Notes: generated from the letters alone by a model not told the origin. Shown: positions 37,344 to 46,073, counted from the first letter of the stretch. The stretch: 64,000 bases of DNA from Clostridium sp. 12(A) (GCA_000526575.1 JAGI01000002.1:2108001-2172000); one strand, 5' to 3'. Translations and numbers: made by a program.

Positions 37344-38404
37344 TCCAAAGGCCTCCTCCCATTCTGATTATTAGAAAGGTCTGTAAGGAACATGGCATCT
37401 CCGAAGCTAAAGAAACGATAACGCTCTTTGATTGCCTCTTCATAGGCATGAAGCACATGCTCTCTTCCTGCCAGTGCAGATACCAGCATCACAAGAGTGG
37501 ATTCCGGCAGATGAAAGTTGGTGATCAGGCAATCCAAAGTCTTAAAACGGTATCCTGGATAAATGAAAATTTCAGTCCACCCGCTTCCAGCCTTTAAAAT
37601 TCCATCTTCTGTGGAAGCAGATTCCACGGTACGGCAGCTGGTGGTTCCAACGCAGATGATGCGGCCACCGCTTTTTTGGGTATCGTTGACCTTCTTTGCC
37701 TCCGCCTCTTCTACCATATAGAATTCGGAATGCATGTGATGGGATTCAATTGTGTCCACCTTCACCGGGCGAAAGGTTCCCAGTCCAACGTGAAGCGTTA
37801 CCCGTGCAATGGAAATGCCTTTTTTCTCGATTTCTTCCAACAATTCCTTTGTAAAATGAAGCCCGGCAGTTGGTGCAGCTGCGGAGCCTTCATGCTTTGC
37901 ATACACCGTCTGATAACGGTTTTTATCCTGAAGCTGATGGGTAATGTAAGGAGGGAGAGGCATCTGTCCCAGCCGATCTAAAATTTCTTCAAAAATTCCG
38001 TCATAGCTAAACTGAATGAGCCTGTTTCCTTCTTCCACAACATCAATGACAGTTCCCTTTAAAAGTCCGTCACCAAAGGATATAACGGTTCCTTCCTTCG
38101 CCTTCTTCCCAGGCTTAACAAGTGTTTCCCAAATATCATTCTCTCTTCTTTTTAAGAGAAGAATCTCTATTTTTGCTTCGGTTCCTTCTTTCACACCAAA
38201 GAGTCTGGCTGGAATAACCTTAGTATCATTGATTACAAGACAATCTCCTTCCTTTAAATAGGAAAGAATGTCTCTAAAATGCCTATGTTCGATTTCTCCC
38301 GTCTGCTTGTCCATCACTAAAAGCCTTGAAGAAGAACGATCTAACAGGGGATCCTGGGCGATCAGCTCCTGGGGTAAGTCAAAATTAAAATCTCTCACGT
38401 TCAT
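37340..38404 (-). CDS. queA: tRNA preQ1(34) S-adenosylmethionine ribosyltransferase-isomerase
   Basis: QueA makes epoxyqueuosine at tRNA position 34. The 354 residues begin with the family start [20 protein letters not shown] and include [14 protein letters not shown] and the C-terminal [20 protein letters not shown]. No tgt gene is in the window. It is first in a queA-ATPase-rex-lysR run. Confidence 0.96.
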   Translation of the reverse strand: MNVRDFNFDLPQELIAQDPLLDRSSSRLLVMDKQTGEIEHRHFRDILSYLKEGDCLVINDTKVIPARLFGVKEGTEAKIEILLLKRRENDIWETLVKPGKKAKEGTVISFGDGLLKGTVIDVVEEGNRLIQFSYDGIFEEILDRLGQMPLPPYITHQLQDKNRYQTVYAKHEGSAAAPTAGLHFTKELLEEIEKKGISIARVTLHVGLGTFRPVKVDTIESHHMHSEFYMVEEAEAKKVNDTQKSGGRIICVGTTSCRTVESASTEDGILKAGSGWTEIFIYPGYRFKTLDCLITNFHLPESTLVMLVSALAGREHVLHAYEEAIKERYRFFSFGDAMFLTDLSNNQNGRRPLE

Positions 38405-38422
38405 GATTTATTATCTCCTTTG

Positions 38423-38456
38423 ATAAAAATGCCCCTCTGCACGGTGCCACGCAGAG
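38423..38456 (-). terminator. Intrinsic terminator after the 38.5-kb gene
   Basis: CTCTGC (38435-38440) pairs with GCAGAG (38451-38456). The minus strand continues GGGCATTTTTATC. It separates the anchored protein gene from queA. Confidence 0.7.
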
Positions 38457-38475
38457 AAGCATCTGTTCTTACATA

Positions 38476-39291
38476 TTAATTCGCCTGACTGCCCTGGCTG
38501 GCAGACTCTTTGGCTGCTTCTGTCTCCTGACTGGTTGTTTCTTTTCCAGCCTCTGACTCGCTCTCAGAGCTTTCCCCAGTCTCCTCTTTCTGATTCATCA
38601 AGGTATGATAAACAGCTAAAAGATTTTCATCAGACTTTAATGCCTTATCAAGGCTTTCATTTACTTCTTTAGCCAGCTTCTGAACTTCATCTGACTGGTT
38701 GGCCTCTTCCATTAACTCAGACTGCTTTTTATCCGTTTCGGCAACCAAATAATACGCTCCGTCTGCATTCTTCTTTGCATAGCAAACGATGAGACTGGGT
38801 GCCAGGGATTCCGCCTGACGGAATTTGACATCAAACCTTGTGTAAACAAGCAAATCGCCTTCCTCTGCGCCTGGAGCTGTATAGCAAACCAGATTTTCAT
38901 AATCCTGATAGAATTTTACCTCTTCTTCCATTCTGGTAATCTGCTGATTTAGTTCCTCTGCCGGGCTGGTTCCTCCATATACCGCAGAAAGAGCTTCTTT
39001 ATCACAGGTTTTTCTGGCCTTAAAATATGCTTCCATTAATTCCTTGATTTCCGGTATTGCATCCTTCTTTAAAACGATCTCTGCCTTTGGAATTTCACCT
39101 GATCCATTATCCTCCGCACCAACAGAATTTCCTGTCTTCGATGATAAATCCTTTTCCCCTTGACCCGGCTTATCGAGGATAACTACCGTGATCATAAGTA
39201 TAATTACTACCAATGGAATGGCAAGAAATTTCCAGTAACGCTTCAAAACGTCCATGGTACCATTTTTCCATTTTTCCAATAAGTGCTTCAT
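38476..39291 (-). CDS. Membrane-anchored hypothetical protein
   Basis: One membrane helix at residues 22-42 (FLAIPLVVIILMITVVIL) follows a short cytoplasmic part; the rest is external or exported. A soluble domain of about 130 residues (about 80-215) has the NTF2-like look of proteins with ELMEAYFKARKTCDKEAL. The C-terminus is a Glu/Ser/Thr-rich tail. The ATG is ten bases after AGGAGG. No function is known. Confidence 0.75.
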   Translation of the reverse strand: MKHLLEKWKNGTMDVLKRYWKFLAIPLVVIILMITVVILDKPGQGEKDLSSKTGNSVGAEDNGSGEIPKAEIVLKKDAIPEIKELMEAYFKARKTCDKEALSAVYGGTSPAEELNQQITRMEEEVKFYQDYENLVCYTAPGAEEGDLLVYTRFDVKFRQAESLAPSLIVCYAKKNADGAYYLVAETDKKQSELMEEANQSDEVQKLAKEVNESLDKALKSDENLLAVYHTLMNQKEETGESSESESEAGKETTSQETEAAKESASQGSQAN

Positions 39292-39364
39292 ATGGGCTTG
39301 ACCTCCTGGAGAATGAATCTCCTTTTCATTTTAGCAAAAAATGCGATAAAAATCAACAAAACTC

Positions 39365-39393
39365 TTGCGCTTTAAAACTTCTTATAGTAGAAT
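39365..39393 (+). promoter_or_regulatory. tRNA-Arg promoter
   Basis: TTGCGC (39365-39370) and TAGAAT (39388-39393) with 17-base spacing end ten bases before the tRNA. Confidence 0.75.
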
Positions 39394-39402
39394 ATAAAAG
39401 AT

Positions 39403-39474
39403 GCATCTGTAGCTCAGTGGATAGAGCAATGGCCTCCGGAGCCGTGTGCGTAGGTTCGATTCCTATCAGATGCA
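39403..39474 (+). tRNA. tRNA-Arg (anticodon CCG)
   Basis: A 7-bp acceptor stem (GCATCTG with CAGATGC), the D arm GCTC...GAGC, the anticodon stem ATGGC/GCCGT with loop CTCCGGA, and the T loop TTCGATT are visible. The anticodon CCG reads CGG. The CCA end is not encoded. A T-run follows within a few bases. The tRNA lies at the left border of the accessory island. Confidence 0.93.
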
Positions 39475-40562
39475 CTATTTTTTTGCCCGAAAATAATTCT
39501 TTAATTTTTCTATTTTACAAGTTCTCTTTGTATTTATCTATTATTTAATTCTTCTATATCCATATTTAATATTTACAACTGAATTTTTCCCATTACCGCT
39601 GAAATATAAGTAGTCATTTTATGACAGCTAACTAGTCAGATGCTTTTCCACTTTTAATGTATATTTTGTTCTGTCCTCATTATATTCCTTAATTTAGCAT
39701 TTAAGCTCCTATTCTTCTTTCGTATAGAATATTCATTCCATTTTCTTCATGTAAACTACATAATTATAATTATTGACATATTTCTACAAAAACATATTTG
39801 TTTACTTGGAAGCAATAAAATAATAGAGAGTGGAACATTATCCACTCTAAATTTAATAGAAATTAGAGATTCATAAGTATTCTTTATTCTTATGATGGAT
39901 TGTGTAATTGATCTCTATTGGAATCATATAATTAAGTGAATCAGGGAAAGAAGCTAAGATAGACAATCAAAGCTTGTTTCGCAATCTTGAATTCCTATTG
40001 ACGAAGGTTATAAAATAGCGAGAAGATTTTTTTTGATAAATCTTAAACCATCTATTTGCTTAGTTCAATCGAATCCAAAGCTCAGACTTTATGAATTAAT
40101 AGAAAGATAATATAAAAACTAAAAATACGTAAGTAATATAACCAGCACTCATACTTAATCTATATGTAATAAAAGTATGTATAGAATTCTAATAGCTTTT
40201 AACTCTGGTAATGTAAGTTATAAAGCACCCTTATTTTTATTCACCACGGCTATTAGTTACCTAGCCGTGGTGCATCCATAAAATTGCCTAAATATCATTT
40301 AGACCAAGATTCTGTATAACCTTTTCATTTATGAAAACACCCAGGGTGATTATAAAAAGTTGCTCTATATAAAATATATCATAAAACTTTACCACAGCTG
40401 CCCGGTTGAAGCTTATATCATCGCAGCTATACTTGTAAAGCATGTGCAAGATAATCTGACTCAGGCGTTTACACCTAAGTTATGAAGATTTTTACTTCAT
40501 TGTGCCTGACTACCTGCTTTGAATTTTGAATCCTGATTAAATCCCTTATTTCAATTACATCT
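39475..40562. other. AT-rich non-coding region with a hairpin
   Basis: No supported gene lies in this 1.1 kb. A GC-rich hairpin stands out (CACCACGGCTA 40242-40252 with TAGCCGTGGTG 40262-40272, 9-nt loop). On the minus strand a short open stretch at about 40285-40480 (LYKYSCDDISFNRAAVV) may be a gene remnant. I found no copy of the tRNA 3' end that would mark an attachment site. Confidence 0.5.
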
Positions 40563-40889
40563 TCATTGTACCTGTTTCTGGCAATTTATATTCTTCTTTT
40601 TTATTGCCAGTTCAATCCGAACCGTATCGTATGTAAAAGTCAGAATCAAGTCTCCCAACTCCATAATTCCGACATCTCTTAATCTGGAATAGCCGATTTT
40701 AACTATGGCATCTCCATCTTTCTTGTCTTTTATTTCCAGACCTGCACTAAAATCCTGTTTATTGATACAGGCCCTTTCAATGGTCTGGCAAGCTCTAAAG
40801 CCTTCTCCTCCTCGACAAGAAAATATATTAACTGTTATTTTACTGTCCTGTCTGCTCATTAGCAGTGCTTCCACAAATTCTATTCTCAT
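40563..40889 (-). CDS. SOS-regulated small hypothetical protein
   Basis: The start is ATG at 40889 after GGGGAG, giving 108 residues; the frame is open upstream but the promoter lies inside that part. The protein looks like a compact alpha/beta fold (MRIEFVEALLMSRQDSK, then alternating strands) with no known motif. Its promoter is flanked by two LexA boxes, so expression should follow DNA damage. Its place at the edge of the tail island suggests an inducer, anti-repressor or assembly role, but no family is recognised. Confidence 0.7.
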   Translation of the reverse strand: MRIEFVEALLMSRQDSKITVNIFSCRGGEGFRACQTIERACINKQDFSAGLEIKDKKDGDAIVKIGYSRLRDVGIMELGDLILTFTYDTVRIELAIKKKNINCQKQVQ

Positions 40890-40907
40890 ATCAACTCCCC
40901 AAAACTC

Positions 40908-40919
40908 GAACACATGTTC
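40908..40919. promoter_or_regulatory. LexA box 1 (start-point side)
   Basis: GAACACATGTTC fits the Gram-positive LexA core GAAC-RNRY-GTTC with a 5' C as in the CGAAC consensus. It overlaps the predicted transcription start of the 108-residue gene. Confidence 0.75.
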
Positions 40920-40926
40920 TATGTAT

Positions 40927-40955
40927 ATCATATCACCGGAAATTAATTTCGTCAA
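40927..40955 (-). promoter_or_regulatory. SOS-controlled sigma-A promoter
   Basis: On the minus strand TTGACG (40955-40950) and TATGAT (40932-40927) are 17 bases apart. LexA boxes lie directly on both sides. Confidence 0.8.
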
Positions 40956-40963
40956 GCCCAAGC

Positions 40964-40977
40964 AGAACATATGTTCT
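40964..40977. promoter_or_regulatory. LexA box 2 (upstream side)
   Basis: AGAACATATGTTCT is a perfect 14-bp palindrome containing GAAC-ATAT-GTTC. It lies eight bases before the -35 box; its centre is about 57 bases from box 1. Confidence 0.75.
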
Positions 40978-41006
40978 AAACAAGCTATTGATTTAAAATA
41001 TTATAC

Positions 41007-41032
41007 AAAAAAATAAGCCGGTATCACCGGCT
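41007..41032 (-). terminator. Intrinsic terminator of the recombinase-like gene
   Basis: AGCCGGT and ACCGGCT form a 7-bp stem with a 3-nt loop. On the minus strand TATTTTTTTG follows. The stem touches the stop codon, so the gene is monocistronic. Confidence 0.85.
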
Positions 41033-41913
41033 CACTTGTTCTTAAGTTTAAAACTTTCATAATAACTTTTATAACGATATCTGATATATTTCCCTTCCAA
41101 AAAGAGACCATATTCCCTACCATAGGTTTCTATCTCATCACACAGCTCCATCATCAGACCTCTAACCTTATCATTTGCGTAGAATAACTCGTCCATTTTA
41201 TCAATGGAGCCACATTTCTTATATAAATAATTAATAAATCCTGAGCCATATAAATGAATCTTTTTAAAACCTGCTTTGCTGACGAACCGGGAAGCTGTAT
41301 TGGAAAAATTGATAAAAAAATCAGTTGTGCTCCTATACTGATTCACCTTTACAAAGCTGTTTTCATATGGTCTTATTAACTTAAAACTATCCATATCCCA
41401 GGTATCTAAGTAGATTTTCATAGAATGGTATAAGTCTTCTGACATATTCAGAGTATGATTTTTAAAATAAATTCTGCGATTCTCTAAATCAATCTGATCC
41501 ATGGTAATTTGATATAAATCCCCTGCCTCCCGTATTCCTTCATAGAAAAGCCGTAGAATACAGGCGCCTATTTCCTTGTTATTCAGCTGATTAATTCCAG
41601 TATCTAATTCCAAAGGGGTAATATAAATATTCTTCTTCGCCGATTGATAAATATTTCTAGCTTCCAGCTTATAAGAATCAAATGGATTATAATCTGTATC
41701 ACCGATTAATTGAAATACGTTACAAAGCTTATGGAGGGAGGTCCTTGTTTTATGTATTGTCTGCATGTTATCGAGACCCATAGTAAGAAATAGGGAAAGC
41801 CAATCCTCTTCATTCATGGACAATATATCCTTTTCTGATATCTCCTCCAAAATCTTTTTCTGAATATCGATACCATATTCTTCACATAAATTTGCTAATT
41901 TTTGATATTCCAT
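41032..41913 (-). CDS. Degenerate tyrosine-recombinase-like protein
   Basis: The start is ATG at 41913, six bases after GGAGG, giving 293 residues (MEYQKLANLCEEYGID). A helical N-terminal part resembles a SAM-like arm-binding region. The C-terminal part resembles the recombinase fold: RLFYEGIREAGDLYQITMDQ matches box I including its Arg, followed by a beta pair IDLENRRIYF. At the box II position, KKIHLYGSGFINYL keeps His but lacks the second catalytic Arg. It is therefore probably a DNA-binding regulator, not an active integrase. It is divergent from the RNA polymerase operon and may control it. Confidence 0.55.
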   Translation of the reverse strand: MEYQKLANLCEEYGIDIQKKILEEISEKDILSMNEEDWLSLFLTMGLDNMQTIHKTRTSLHKLCNVFQLIGDTDYNPFDSYKLEARNIYQSAKKNIYITPLELDTGINQLNNKEIGACILRLFYEGIREAGDLYQITMDQIDLENRRIYFKNHTLNMSEDLYHSMKIYLDTWDMDSFKLIRPYENSFVKVNQYRSTTDFFINFSNTASRFVSKAGFKKIHLYGSGFINYLYKKCGSIDKMDELFYANDKVRGLMMELCDEIETYGREYGLFLEGKYIRYRYKSYYESFKLKNK

Positions 41914-42016
41914 AGTGACCTCCGGTGAAATGGCGCATTTTTTCAACCTTAACACAGGATGATTTGTATGTCAATACGGTTAATATTTTTGAATGTTTAC
42001 AATTATTTCATCCCTG

Positions 42017-42045
42017 TTGACAAACGAAATTCCTTATGATAGTAT
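42017..42045 (+). promoter_or_regulatory. Promoter of the RNA polymerase operon
   Basis: TTGACA (42017-42022) and TAGTAT (42040-42045) have 17-base spacing. It lies between the divergent recombinase-like gene and the 57-residue ORF, leaving a leader of about 160 bases. No LexA box overlaps it. Confidence 0.75.
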
Positions 42046-42212
42046 GACATCACAAGAAAATATTAACTGTATTTTAAATTTGTTGTTTCCTCCCATTCAC
42101 AAATTTCTATCTCAATTCTCTCTCCCATGCCATTTACATCCTTAAGGAATGTGCCGTAGAGGTATTCTTCGGATGCTGCCAATATAAATGGAAAGGAGAA
42201 ACAATCACAATT

Positions 42213-42386
42213 ATGGACTATCATAGAAAAACAAAGGTTCCCACCAGGGAAGAATTTCATAGAATGTATGCCGGTGAGATAAGCGTAGATGATTTCTGCA
42301 CCCATCGGTCGAAAAAACGTAAAGTTCCTCATTATACTCTGGAAGAACGAAAGCTTCAGTCGTTGAGTAAAAAACTGCACCCATAA
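42213..42386 (+). CDS. Small basic hypothetical protein, 57 residues
   Basis: The ORF MDYHRKTKVPTREEFHRMYA continues to LQSLSKKLHP. It is Lys/Arg/His-rich and mostly helical, with no known motif. A GAAAGGAG site lies about 14 bases before the ATG, rather far. It is the first ORF of the polymerase transcript and ends about 50 bases before the polymerase start. A small basic DNA- or polymerase-binding factor would fit, but this is a guess. A minus-strand ORF overlaps it and is judged less likely. Confidence 0.5.
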   Translation: MDYHRKTKVPTREEFHRMYAGEISVDDFCTHRSKKRKVPHYTLEERKLQSLSKKLHP

Positions 42387-42435
42387 CATACGAATTAACT
42401 ATAACCAATAACAAATGAATCAAGGGGGGATCTTC

Positions 42436-45201
42436 TTGGCAAAGGAAAAATCATGCCATAAATTTATTTATAAAATACCCAGCAAACGACTTTCTCAGTC
42501 GGACTGGAAGCTATCACTGCCGCTGCAAACGGCAATCAAGAATAAAAATGATGTAGTAGCACTTGGTGACAGCCAGCTTTTACGCTGGATTTGTGAACTG
42601 AATGGAATCAAGGACTTAGATCAGGAAGTAAGAAATACTCAATCACAAATAAAACATCAAAAGAAATTACCCAAAAGCGAGGAATCTAAGAGTAAGATCA
42701 AAGAATTATACAAAAAGCTGTATTCCCTTCAATACCAGAAGGATTATTTTTGCATGATCATGAATACAAAAAAAGATTACTTAAGAGCAAACAAAGGCTT
42801 CACCATCAATCAATACTCTTACCGCAGACTGGTGGGAACAAACGGTGGCATTAAAAAATCAACTATCACTTATATAGGTAGTCCCATATACGAAGAAATA
42901 AAAAAACGTATGGATAATGGAAGAGATTTAAGTAAACCATTGATTCCCGCCAAGCTGGAAGCTTATCAGGCTTTAATCTGCAGCAGCTCTACTCCTGTCT
43001 CCATGCCACGGATTGCCATAGTAAAGGATTGCAATGTAACCTTTAAGGAAGATGTAATTCTGATTCAGGATGGAAACAATGACGAACCAGAGATGAGCCG
43101 CCAAAAAGACTACAAAATAAATTACTGCGATTCCGACGGCTATGGACTGATGTCACCGGAATATTCCAGGATTGTAAATAAGGAGCTGTCCGGAGATTCC
43201 TCAAATGAAAATACCATTTCCGGAATCAATACCCGTTTTGCCTGGACCAAAGGAATGCTCTTTACCTTTGATTTTAAAGAGTTTGCTAAAAAAGTGAACC
43301 ACGGAGACTTTACCTTTCAGGATGCCTGGGGGGCGTTACGTGATGTCAGGGATTATGATGTTTTACTTACCACCTCCATGGTTAAGCTATGGGATTCCTA
43401 TGACAGCCTGGAGCACTTTTTAGAATGCTCCTATGAAAATCATTATGAATTTTCCGTTTCAAAGACAACCCCAGATAGATTGGAACATGCGAGAAATGCC
43501 AACTATCAGTTTCTGCAGACCTTTGAATTAACAGACGATGAGCTGTATCAGCTTTGCGAACCTACCATCCGGGAAATTAAAGATGTACTGTTTGATGACT
43601 GGAGGAAAACCATTGTATTTTTAAAAGGGATGAACTTAAATGAGCTTCAGTCCGAGCAATGGGAGCATGACTTTGTAAAAGCTCTGATGATAGATAAGCG
43701 GATGGCAGAGGACCCATTTGTAGTAGGAAAAATCCACAGTATGATACGAAAGCGGATTCAGATGGCTGCCAAAGGGTCCATTAAACTGCCCGGGAACTTT
43801 GCCATGGTATGTGGGGACCCCTACTCTCTTGCCCAGTCCATCTTCGGGCTTCCAGTTACCGGACTTTTAAAGCAGGGAGAGGTTTACCATTCCTATTGGA
43901 AGCAAAGGGATGTCCATGAGATTGCCTGCTTTCGCGCTCCCATGACCTGTCACAATAACATCAGGAGAAGGAAGGTTGTACATAGCAATGAAATGGATTA
44001 CTGGTATCAATATATACAAACCGGGATGATTCTTAATTCCTGGGATTCCACCTGCGATGCCTTAAATGGTGCAGATAAAGACAGCGATGCCTTTTTTACT
44101 ACAAATCATCCGATTATTGTAAAAAACACTAAGAATGCTCCCACCATTGAATGCGTCCAGAAACGAGCGGATAAAGTGATTCCAGAGGAATCCCATCTGG
44201 TACAGGCAAATTTACTTGCATTTGGAGACGAAATTGGTTCCACTACTAATAAAATTACTGCCATGATTGAATTGCAAGCCGGTTTCCCAAAAGACAGCCT
44301 GGAATATCAGACACTGGAATACCGAATTATGTGCGGCCAGCACTATCAGCAGAATTCCATTGATAAGGCCAAAGGTATTCTGTCAAAACCAATGCCAAAG
44401 CACTGGTATGATAAGTCTGCCTGCAGAGCCCTTCCGGAGAACAGCGAGGAAGAGAAAGCATATAAAAAGATATGCCTTGAAATTTGTGCCAGTAAAAAGC
44501 CGTATTTCATGAGATACATCTATCCCGAGCTCATGGCTGATCACAAAAAGTATATCAATGACAGTAATAAGAAATGTATTCGCATGTTCCAAATGCCATT
44601 GGAAGAACTCAAACAAAATCCTGCTAAAACAAAGGAAGCATTAGAATTTCTTAAATATCACCAGGAGGGATTGCCAGTAGGAAATGAACCCTGTACCGTA
44701 AACCGTATCTGCTGGCTTTTTGAGCAGGAATTTCAAGATGTCCTTCAAAAACAAAGAACATCCTCTGCTTTTGATTATTCTATCTTAAAATCAGGAGCGC
44801 CCTATAGCAAACGTGATTATAAAAAGATTGAGAAAATAAAAGGGGAATACGACCTGGATGTGAAACATTATCAGCAGCAGGCTAAAACTCAGCGATTGGA
44901 TAAAGACGAAGTAAGTATGAACCGAACTTTGCTCATTCAAAAATTCAAAGCAGCCTGTGAAGCAATCTGTCCCAATGAAAAAGAGCTTTGCGACATTTTG
45001 CTGGATATGTGCTATACCACCAATAAATCAAAGCAGTTCGTCTGGGACATCTGTGGAGAGACCATGATTAATAACTTGCTGAAAAAGAACGACTACGTTG
45101 TCAATTACCCGGTACTGACAGAAGGTCATGGGGAATTTGAGTACGCTGGGGAATCATTTATTATGAACCAAAGGAAACAAAGGGAGGATGAAGAGTCATA
45201 A
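42436..45201 (+). CDS. Single-chain DPBB RNA polymerase-like protein (YonO/eukaryotic RdRP type)
   Basis: The start is TTG at 42436, seven bases after AAGGGGGG, giving 921 residues. The key signature is NGADKDSDAFFTTNHPIIVK, with Asp547, Asp549 and Asp551 in the place of the Mg-binding DxDGD of multisubunit RNA polymerases and of the SGSDLDGD of eukaryotic RNA-dependent polymerases; Ser replaces Gly. Upstream, LPGNFAMVCGDPYSLA (451-466), GLLKQGEVYHSYW (about 478) and CFRAPMTCHNNIRRRKVV (498-515) match the order of RdRP motifs (substrate barrel, 'G-L-x-x-G-E-V', 'RNPCLHPGDVR'). Phage SPbeta YonO is the known bacterial relative. It probably transcribes DNA of this element. Template type and activity are unproven. 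The stop overlaps the presumed next start. Confidence 0.78.
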   Translation: MAKEKSCHKFIYKIPSKRLSQSDWKLSLPLQTAIKNKNDVVALGDSQLLRWICELNGIKDLDQEVRNTQSQIKHQKKLPKSEESKSKIKELYKKLYSLQYQKDYFCMIMNTKKDYLRANKGFTINQYSYRRLVGTNGGIKKSTITYIGSPIYEEIKKRMDNGRDLSKPLIPAKLEAYQALICSSSTPVSMPRIAIVKDCNVTFKEDVILIQDGNNDEPEMSRQKDYKINYCDSDGYGLMSPEYSRIVNKELSGDSSNENTISGINTRFAWTKGMLFTFDFKEFAKKVNHGDFTFQDAWGALRDVRDYDVLLTTSMVKLWDSYDSLEHFLECSYENHYEFSVSKTTPDRLEHARNANYQFLQTFELTDDELYQLCEPTIREIKDVLFDDWRKTIVFLKGMNLNELQSEQWEHDFVKALMIDKRMAEDPFVVGKIHSMIRKRIQMAAKGSIKLPGNFAMVCGDPYSLAQSIFGLPVTGLLKQGEVYHSYWKQRDVHEIACFRAPMTCHNNIRRRKVVHSNEMDYWYQYIQTGMILNSWDSTCDALNGADKDSDAFFTTNHPIIVKNTKNAPTIECVQKRADKVIPEESHLVQANLLAFGDEIGSTTNKITAMIELQAGFPKDSLEYQTLEYRIMCGQHYQQNSIDKAKGILSKPMPKHWYDKSACRALPENSEEEKAYKKICLEICASKKPYFMRYIYPELMADHKKYINDSNKKCIRMFQMPLEELKQNPAKTKEALEFLKYHQEGLPVGNEPCTVNRICWLFEQEFQDVLQKQRTSSAFDYSILKSGAPYSKRDYKKIEKIKGEYDLDVKHYQQQAKTQRLDKDEVSMNRTLLIQKFKAACEAICPNEKELCDILLDMCYTTNKSKQFVWDICGETMINNLLKKNDYVVNYPVLTEGHGEFEYAGESFIMNQRKQREDEES

Positions 45202-46073
45202 TTATTTTAAATGAAAAAGAATATGTGGAACATTTACTGGAAACAAACCGGCCGGACTTAACAAAAACCTATCAGACCTTAAGTATGCTGGCAAGATATT
45301 ATTTTCATATGAAGGGGCTGGAGAACAAAAGGAATATGGAAAGGCTTCATATATTTATGGAAGCTCACTATCCCAAATATAATCCGGTTGACTGGTCTGA
45401 AACAATAGAATCCTGTGTGAGCCGTGCTCCCAAATATCCCTTATGTCTTTGTGACGGCATCTGGATTACGGATCAGGAGATTAAAACCATTGAGAGTCTT
45501 TCAGATAAAGTATTAGAGAGGCTGGCATTTACTCTTTTATGCCTGGCTAAGTACGGGAATTTCAGGAACAAGGAAAATAATAACTGGGTGACAAACAGTG
45601 ACAGTGAGATTTATAAGATGGCCTGTATCACCACCAAGGCGTATGACAAGGATATCCGATTTCATAAGCTAAGAGATCTTGGACTCATTGAATTTGCTAA
45701 GAAGATAGATAATTTAAGCATTCGTGTACTGTTTTCAGATGAATCCGAAAAAGGCTGCGCATTCATTCGGGATTTTAGAAAGCTTGGGTATGAATGGAGA
45801 GTTATGAAGGGTGAGAATTACATCAGATGTGTTAAGTGCGGCATATTGGTGAGAAGAACTTCTTTAAATAGGAAGTACTGCACCGACTGTACCAAACAAA
45901 ATCCCTACTACTCTCCCATTGGAACTAAAAAGATATCCTGCATAGACTGTGGAATCACGTTTGAAGCCGTGGCTGCCAGCAGAGAATGCAGATGTGAAGC
46001 ATGTAAGCTGAACCATAAAAGAGAAATTCAAAAGATGAAAGCGAGACGATACCGCAGCAAAACAATGGCGTAA
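45198..46073 (+). CDS. Winged-helix-like protein with two C-terminal zinc ribbons
   Basis: No ATG starts this frame. ATA at 45198 overlaps the polymerase stop as ATAA, ten bases after AGGGAGG, and would give IIILNEKEYVEHLLE; GTG at 45225 is the conventional alternative with no ribosome site. A helical N-terminal half contains a winged-helix-like stretch (about 110-195, RFHKLRDLGLIEFAKK). The C-terminus has Cys211/214/228/231 (RCVKCG ... YCTDC) and Cys248/251/264/266/269, two zinc sites. Tight coupling to the polymerase suggests an accessory transcription factor, in the way zinc-ribbon subunits serve other RNA polymerases; this is inference. Confidence 0.65.
   Translation: MIILNEKEYVEHLLETNRPDLTKTYQTLSMLARYYFHMKGLENKRNMERLHIFMEAHYPKYNPVDWSETIESCVSRAPKYPLCLCDGIWITDQEIKTIESLSDKVLERLAFTLLCLAKYGNFRNKENNNWVTNSDSEIYKMACITTKAYDKDIRFHKLRDLGLIEFAKKIDNLSIRVLFSDESEKGCAFIRDFRKLGYEWRVMKGENYIRCVKCGILVRRTSLNRKYCTDCTKQNPYYSPIGTKKISCIDCGITFEAVAASRECRCEACKLNHKREIQKMKARRYRSKTMA

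Noticed and set aside
40285-40480. Possible gene fragment on the minus strand
   Set aside because: Only about 60 codons are open, no start or ribosome site is clear and no family is recognised. It is mentioned only within the non-coding region entry.
42063-42389. 108-residue minus-strand ORF before the polymerase gene
   Set aside because: It lies across the polymerase leader and the 57-residue plus ORF, has no ribosome site at its start, and its first half is a complement artefact. Its C-terminal part looks protein-like, so a gene remnant is possible but not supported.
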